This document shows, piece by piece, positions 61,068 through 64,000 of a stretch of DNA of 64,000 nt. The number at the start of each line of letters is the position of its first letter. The stretch's first letter is position 1. The translations under genes and the position numbers were made by a program. The DNA is from DATAEY01 sp045805565 (GTDB lineage: Bacteria; Actinomycetota; Thermoleophilia; Solirubrobacterales; Solirubrobacteraceae), in NCBI GenBank assembly GCA_045805565.1, contig JBJMKZ010000047.1, positions 62,001-126,000 of the forward strand, in the 5' to 3' direction. The notes below the pieces were generated by a model that saw only the letters and a program-made list of their open reading frames with translations, made no database searches and had not been told where the DNA came from.

Positions 61068-62396
61068 GTGAGGGAACCAGGGACTCGCTGGACGTGGCGA
61101 CGGCTTCCGGGCTGGTTGAAGCGGCTGGCGGAGATCGGCGTCTCGCCGTCGGACCCGGAGGAGCTTCGGGTTCGCAAGACGGTTCTGGTCCTGTCCTCGA
61201 CCCTGATGGCGAGCCTCGCGTTCGTCTGGGTCGGGACATACGCCGCGCTCGGCTTGTGGATCTCGGCCGCGATCCCGCTGGCCTATCAGGTTGCCTCGGC
61301 GGTCAGCATCTACACGTTCGCGCGGACCCGCCGTTACCGCTTGTTCCGGCGCAGCCAGCTATGGATGAGCTTGCTGTTGCCCTTCGCGCTGCAGTGGAGC
61401 CTGGGCGGCTTCAGGACCTCCTCGGCCGTGGCGCTGTGGGCGGTCATGGCGCCGTTCGGTGCCCTGCTGTTCGTGGGAGCGCGGCAGGCGGTTCCGTGGT
61501 TTGCGGCTTTCGTCGGCTTGGTCGTGGTGTCGGCCGCGATCGACCCCATCTTGGCCGCCGGTGCGCCCCACGTTCCCGGTGCCGTTGTGGTCGCGTTCTT
61601 CGCGCTGACGATTCTCGGGGTGGCAACCACCACGTTCGCGCTGCTCCAGTACTTCGTGCGGGCGCGGGAGCGGGCGCTGACGGCGCTCGCGCGCCAGCAC
61701 CGCGCGCTCGAGCTCGAGCAGGCGAAGTCCGAGCGGCTGCTGCTGAACGTCCTGCCCGAGCCCGTGGCGGCGCGCCTCAAGGAACAGGAGGGGATCATCG
61801 CCGACGCCCATCTGGGTGTCACCGTCCTGTTCGCGGATATCGTCGGCTTCACGCAACTGTCCGAGCGGCTCCCCGCACCGGATGTGGTGGCCCTGCTGGA
61901 CCGCGTGTTCGCGCGCTGGGACGCACTCGCCGCCGACCACGGGGTCGAGAAGATCAAGACGATCGGAGACGCCTACATGGTCGCCGGCGGCATTCCCCTG
62001 CCGCGCGACGACCACGCCGAGGCGATCGCCGACATGGCGCTCGCGATGGGGGCCGAGGTCGCGCGCCTGCCGGGCGACACCGGACACGCCCTGCAGGTGC
62101 GAATCGGCATCGACAGCGGCCCGGTGGTCGCCGGCGTGATCGGCCGGGCGAAGTTCATCTACGACCTCTGGGGCGATACCGTCAACACCGCCAGCCGCAT
62201 GGAGTCCCATGCCCCGCCCGGCACCATCCAGGTCACCGAGCGGACCTTCGAACTTCTGCGAGAGCGCTATGAGCTCCGTCCGCGCGGCGCCATCGAGGTA
62301 AAGGGCAAGGGGCTGATGAGGCCCTATCTACTGCTCGCCGGGCGCGGCGACCACCGGACCGCGGCCGTTCGTGACTTGACTTCGGCCGATCGGTAG
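61068..62396 (+). CDS. Class III adenylate cyclase, membrane-anchored
   Basis: 442 residues. About six TM helices (residues ~40-190) precede a coiled-coil linker (ARQHRALELEQAKSERLLLN) and the cyclase domain. Metal Asp residues are in LFADIVGFT and IGDAYMVAGG; the adenine-selecting Lys and Asp are in EKIKTIGD and YDLWGDTVNTASRM. Makes cAMP. GTG 61068 is the start. The 6-TM sensor resembles mycobacterial Rv1625c-like cyclases. Confidence 0.92.
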   Translation: MREPGTRWTWRRLPGWLKRLAEIGVSPSDPEELRVRKTVLVLSSTLMASLAFVWVGTYAALGLWISAAIPLAYQVASAVSIYTFARTRRYRLFRRSQLWMSLLLPFALQWSLGGFRTSSAVALWAVMAPFGALLFVGARQAVPWFAAFVGLVVVSAAIDPILAAGAPHVPGAVVVAFFALTILGVATTTFALLQYFVRARERALTALARQHRALELEQAKSERLLLNVLPEPVAARLKEQEGIIADAHLGVTVLFADIVGFTQLSERLPAPDVVALLDRVFARWDALAADHGVEKIKTIGDAYMVAGGIPLPRDDHAEAIADMALAMGAEVARLPGDTGHALQVRIGIDSGPVVAGVIGRAKFIYDLWGDTVNTASRMESHAPPGTIQVTERTFELLRERYELRPRGAIEVKGKGLMRPYLLLAGRGDHRTAAVRDLTSADR

Positions 62397-62405
62397 GGAT
62401 CGCCG

Positions 62406-62424
62406 CCGCGGCACGGGCCCGCGG
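62406..62424. terminator. Hairpin between convergent genes
   Basis: CCGCGG / CCGCGG stem with a 7-nt loop fits exactly between the stops at 62396 and 62425; it could serve both. Confidence 0.45.
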
Positions 62425-62775
62425 TCAAGGGCGGGTCGCCAGCGGCTCAACCGCCACGGTCAGCTCCACACCACCCTGCTCGACGGTCACCGAGGAACCG
62501 TCGGCGTTCGCGCAGCCGCGGCCGAACAGCTCGTCGTCCAGGCAGAACCCCACGCCGTCGCTCTCGCCAACTCGGAACCAGGCCACGCCCTCGACCGCGC
62601 CGCCAAGCTCGGCGTCCCAGCCCGCGGACAGCTCGCCGCGCGCGTGGAGGCAGGACCCCATGGCCGATGAGTACGGCGGCCCCACGTCCAGCGTGACTCG
62701 CCTGCCCAGGAGGGCGTGCAGCACCGCGAGCGCGTTGGTGAAGTCGAGTTCGGTGGCGGAGAGGTCCAGGTCCAT
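62425..62775 (-). CDS. Small protein of unknown function
   Basis: 116 residues, acidic, beta-rich pattern with three cysteines (GSCLHARGELSAGWD, VGFCLDDELFGRGC). N-terminus: LDLSATELDFTNALAVLHAL. ATG 62775; upstream frame is open over the promoter region but unlikely. No family recognised. Convergent with the cyclase. Confidence 0.6.
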   Translation of the reverse strand: MDLDLSATELDFTNALAVLHALLGRRVTLDVGPPYSSAMGSCLHARGELSAGWDAELGGAVEGVAWFRVGESDGVGFCLDDELFGRGCANADGSSVTVEQGGVELTVAVEPLATRP

Positions 62776-62886
62776 CGCTCGTGGAGCGTATGTTCGCCGC
62801 CCGGCCGAGCCGTCCTCCGGCAATTGATGCGGTTTAAACGACCGGAACCGGCCCACGGAGCGCCAGAACGGTGGTATGTATGACCC

Positions 62887-63372
62887 ATGCGGCGAGGTCT
62901 GAAGCTGGCTGCGATGCTGACCACGGCCACCGCCATCGTCCCTTCGACTGCGAACGCCAGGGTCGTGGGCATCAAGCTCACGCAAACGCGCGTCAAGCAG
63001 CGACTCTTTCTCAACCCGCTGAACCCGGCGGCGCCGCGGCGAAGCCCATTGCCCGGGGATGTCCTGGTGTCCCGGCACAACCTCATGTGGCTCGGCAACA
63101 GACTTGGCTACGAACCCCAACCTTGGCCGGTCGGCCACGCCCTGATCTCCTGCAAGATCACGGCCTACCCTCGCGCCCGCTGTGCGGGCAGGTACACGCT
63201 CGTCGGCGGCGGGAATATCTTCGCCACAGGCCAGTTGAACCTCCTGAGCCGGGTCACCCAGCGGGTCCGAATCATTGGGGGCACGGGGCGCTACCGAGGC
63301 GCGAGTGGCTCGATCACCGTTCGGCGGGCTACTCCGACCGTGCGCGTGCTCAGATTCACGGTCATCACCTAA
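62887..63372 (+). CDS. Secreted protein, allene-oxide-cyclase-barrel/dirigent-like
   Basis: 161 residues. Signal peptide LKLAAMLTTATAIVPSTANA. The mature part contains ISCKITAYPRARCAGRYTLV and RIIGGTGRYRGASGSITV, a pattern seen in dirigent/AOC-like barrel proteins of actinobacteria. Cysteines (C and C about 9 apart) may pair. ATG 62887. Function unknown. Confidence 0.65.
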   Translation: MRRGLKLAAMLTTATAIVPSTANARVVGIKLTQTRVKQRLFLNPLNPAAPRRSPLPGDVLVSRHNLMWLGNRLGYEPQPWPVGHALISCKITAYPRARCAGRYTLVGGGNIFATGQLNLLSRVTQRVRIIGGTGRYRGASGSITVRRATPTVRVLRFTVIT

Positions 63373-63380
63373 CCCGTCGG

Positions 63381-63773
63381 TCAGAAACCGGCATCTCGGC
63401 GTGCCGCGTCGCGGTCGAAATAGTTGGTAAAGCGCACGATCAGTCCGTCGCGGACGGTGAAGAGGTCGGCCGCGCGGACTGTGGTGTCGATCCCGTGACC
63501 CTTCGAGCGCGCCTGCACACGCGTCAGAGCTAGGACTCGGTCACCTGACTCGAGCAGCTTCTCGAGCTCGAGGTCGTACCGCTCCCACACCCCACGCCAC
63601 CGGCCCCACCCCTCCCGCAGGCCGTCGTGACCGTGGTAGGTCCCCAGGTCCGGGAGGCCCGATCGCGACAGGTCCGCCTCGATCTCGGGGGCATAGAACG
63701 CGAACAGCCCTTCCCAGTCCTGGCGGACGAACGCCTCGTACTGCCGTCGCACGATCTGCAGCGCCTCGCCCAT
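63381..63773 (-). CDS. SnoaL/NTF2-like protein
   Basis: 130 residues: QYEAFVRQDWEGLFAFYAPE at the start, then GHDGLREGWGRWRGVWERYD and TTVRAADLFTVRDGLIVRF. Nuclear transport factor 2-like fold, often a ketosteroid-isomerase-type pocket; no catalytic residues assigned. ATG 63773. Divergent from the YccF gene, convergent with the secreted protein. Confidence 0.88.
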   Translation of the reverse strand: MGEALQIVRRQYEAFVRQDWEGLFAFYAPEIEADLSRSGLPDLGTYHGHDGLREGWGRWRGVWERYDLELEKLLESGDRVLALTRVQARSKGHGIDTTVRAADLFTVRDGLIVRFTNYFDRDAARRDAGF

Positions 63774-63828
63774 ATGGACGACAGTAGATCAGTCTCCACG
63801 CGGGACAGGACCCGGGAAGTCGATGGAC

Positions 63829-63834
63829 TAGGGT
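63829..63834 (+). promoter_or_regulatory. TAGGGT -10-like box upstream of yccF-like gene
   Basis: TAGGGT lies 7 nt before GTG 63842, the same hexamer as before znuA. No SD is present. Confidence 0.35.
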
Positions 63835-63841
63835 CTCGCGC

Positions 63842-64000
63842 GTGCGCCTGTTGCTGAACCTCATCTGGCTGGTGTTCGGCGGGCTCGTGATGGCGCTCGG
63901 CTACGCCCTGGTGGCGTTAGTGATGTTCGTCCTCATCGTGACCATCCCGTTCGGGATCGCTTCCGCCCGTATCGCGCTGTTCTGTCTGTGGCCGTTTGGG
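63842..64000 (+). CDS. YccF-type inner membrane protein, partial
   Basis: 53 codons visible to the window end. LLLNLIWLVFGGLVMALGYA, then the TIPFGIASARIALFCLWPFG block is the DUF307/YccF signature. Two TM helices are seen. The 3' end is outside the window. GTG 63842. Confidence 0.85.
   Translation, partial: MRLLLNLIWLVFGGLVMALGYALVALVMFVLIVTIPFGIASARIALFCLWPFG

Noticed and set aside
1..64000. CRISPR array, tRNA/rRNA, transposase or integrase
   Set aside because: None could be recognised; no direct repeats with regular unique spacers and no recombinase motifs were seen.

Overview
The window is about 70% GC with tight gene spacing, many GTG/TTG starts and several genes lacking a Shine-Dalgarno sequence, which points to an actinobacterium. 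Clade-style secreted proteins (the 'LTYANVAATLALF' leader at 20255, the 'HGQ..GIELHP' domain at 50540) are what I would expect of class Thermoleophilia (Solirubrobacterales); that placement is inference from memory of such proteomes. No rRNA, tRNA, CRISPR array, insertion sequence or prophage was seen. It reads as ordinary chromosome with a few unusual genes.

Layout. 1-5.6 kb: central carbon metabolism, with transketolase followed by a transaldolase/phosphoglucose-isomerase fusion, divergent from a TreT-like trehalose synthase. 5.7-10 kb: drug-type MFS exporter, wax ester synthase/DGAT, universal stress protein, VOC protein. 10-19 kb: MurJ and a DegT-type aminotransferase, a TPR protein fused to an F420-ligase-like domain, MsrA, two thioredoxin-fold proteins, UDP-glucose pyrophosphorylase, GNAT, cupin. 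19.3-22 kb: exported proteins around a striking hexapeptide/cysteine-triplet repeat ORF, then an SCP2-alpha/beta hydrolase fusion. 22-30 kb: lipid genes (desaturase, SDR, acyl-CoA synthetase, P450), a large unknown membrane protein with a 45-residue partner, and a MerR regulator. 30.2-34.4 kb: a complete sugar ABC importer in LpqY-SugABC order. 34.6-39 kb: CstB-like persulfide dioxygenase/rhodanese, CsbD, acyltransferase, acidic SnoaL-like protein, orphan type I N6-methylase. 39-44 kb: GT-C mannosyltransferase-like protein, DUF445, Abi-alpha/DUF4393, HdeD. 44-47 kb: zur divergent from znuACB with a visible Zur operator. 47-52.6 kb: OmpR-type two-component system and four VOC genes, one frameshifted. 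52.7-64 kb: SnoaL-tailed ECF sigma factor, H1-like protein, GT-C glycosyltransferase, a three-gene SDR/epimerase/GST operon, aldehyde dehydrogenase, DedA, adenylate cyclase and small secreted or membrane proteins.

Themes. Trehalose may be both made (TreT-like, supplied by UDP-glucose pyrophosphorylase) and imported (SugABC-like). Neutral-lipid and fatty-acid genes recur (WS/DGAT, desaturase, acyl-CoA synthetase, PlsC-like, aldehyde dehydrogenase). Envelope and stress genes fill most of the rest. A TAnnnT hexamer lies 6-10 nt before many SD-less starts, suggesting frequent leaderless transcription. There is no stretch over 300 bases without a gene.
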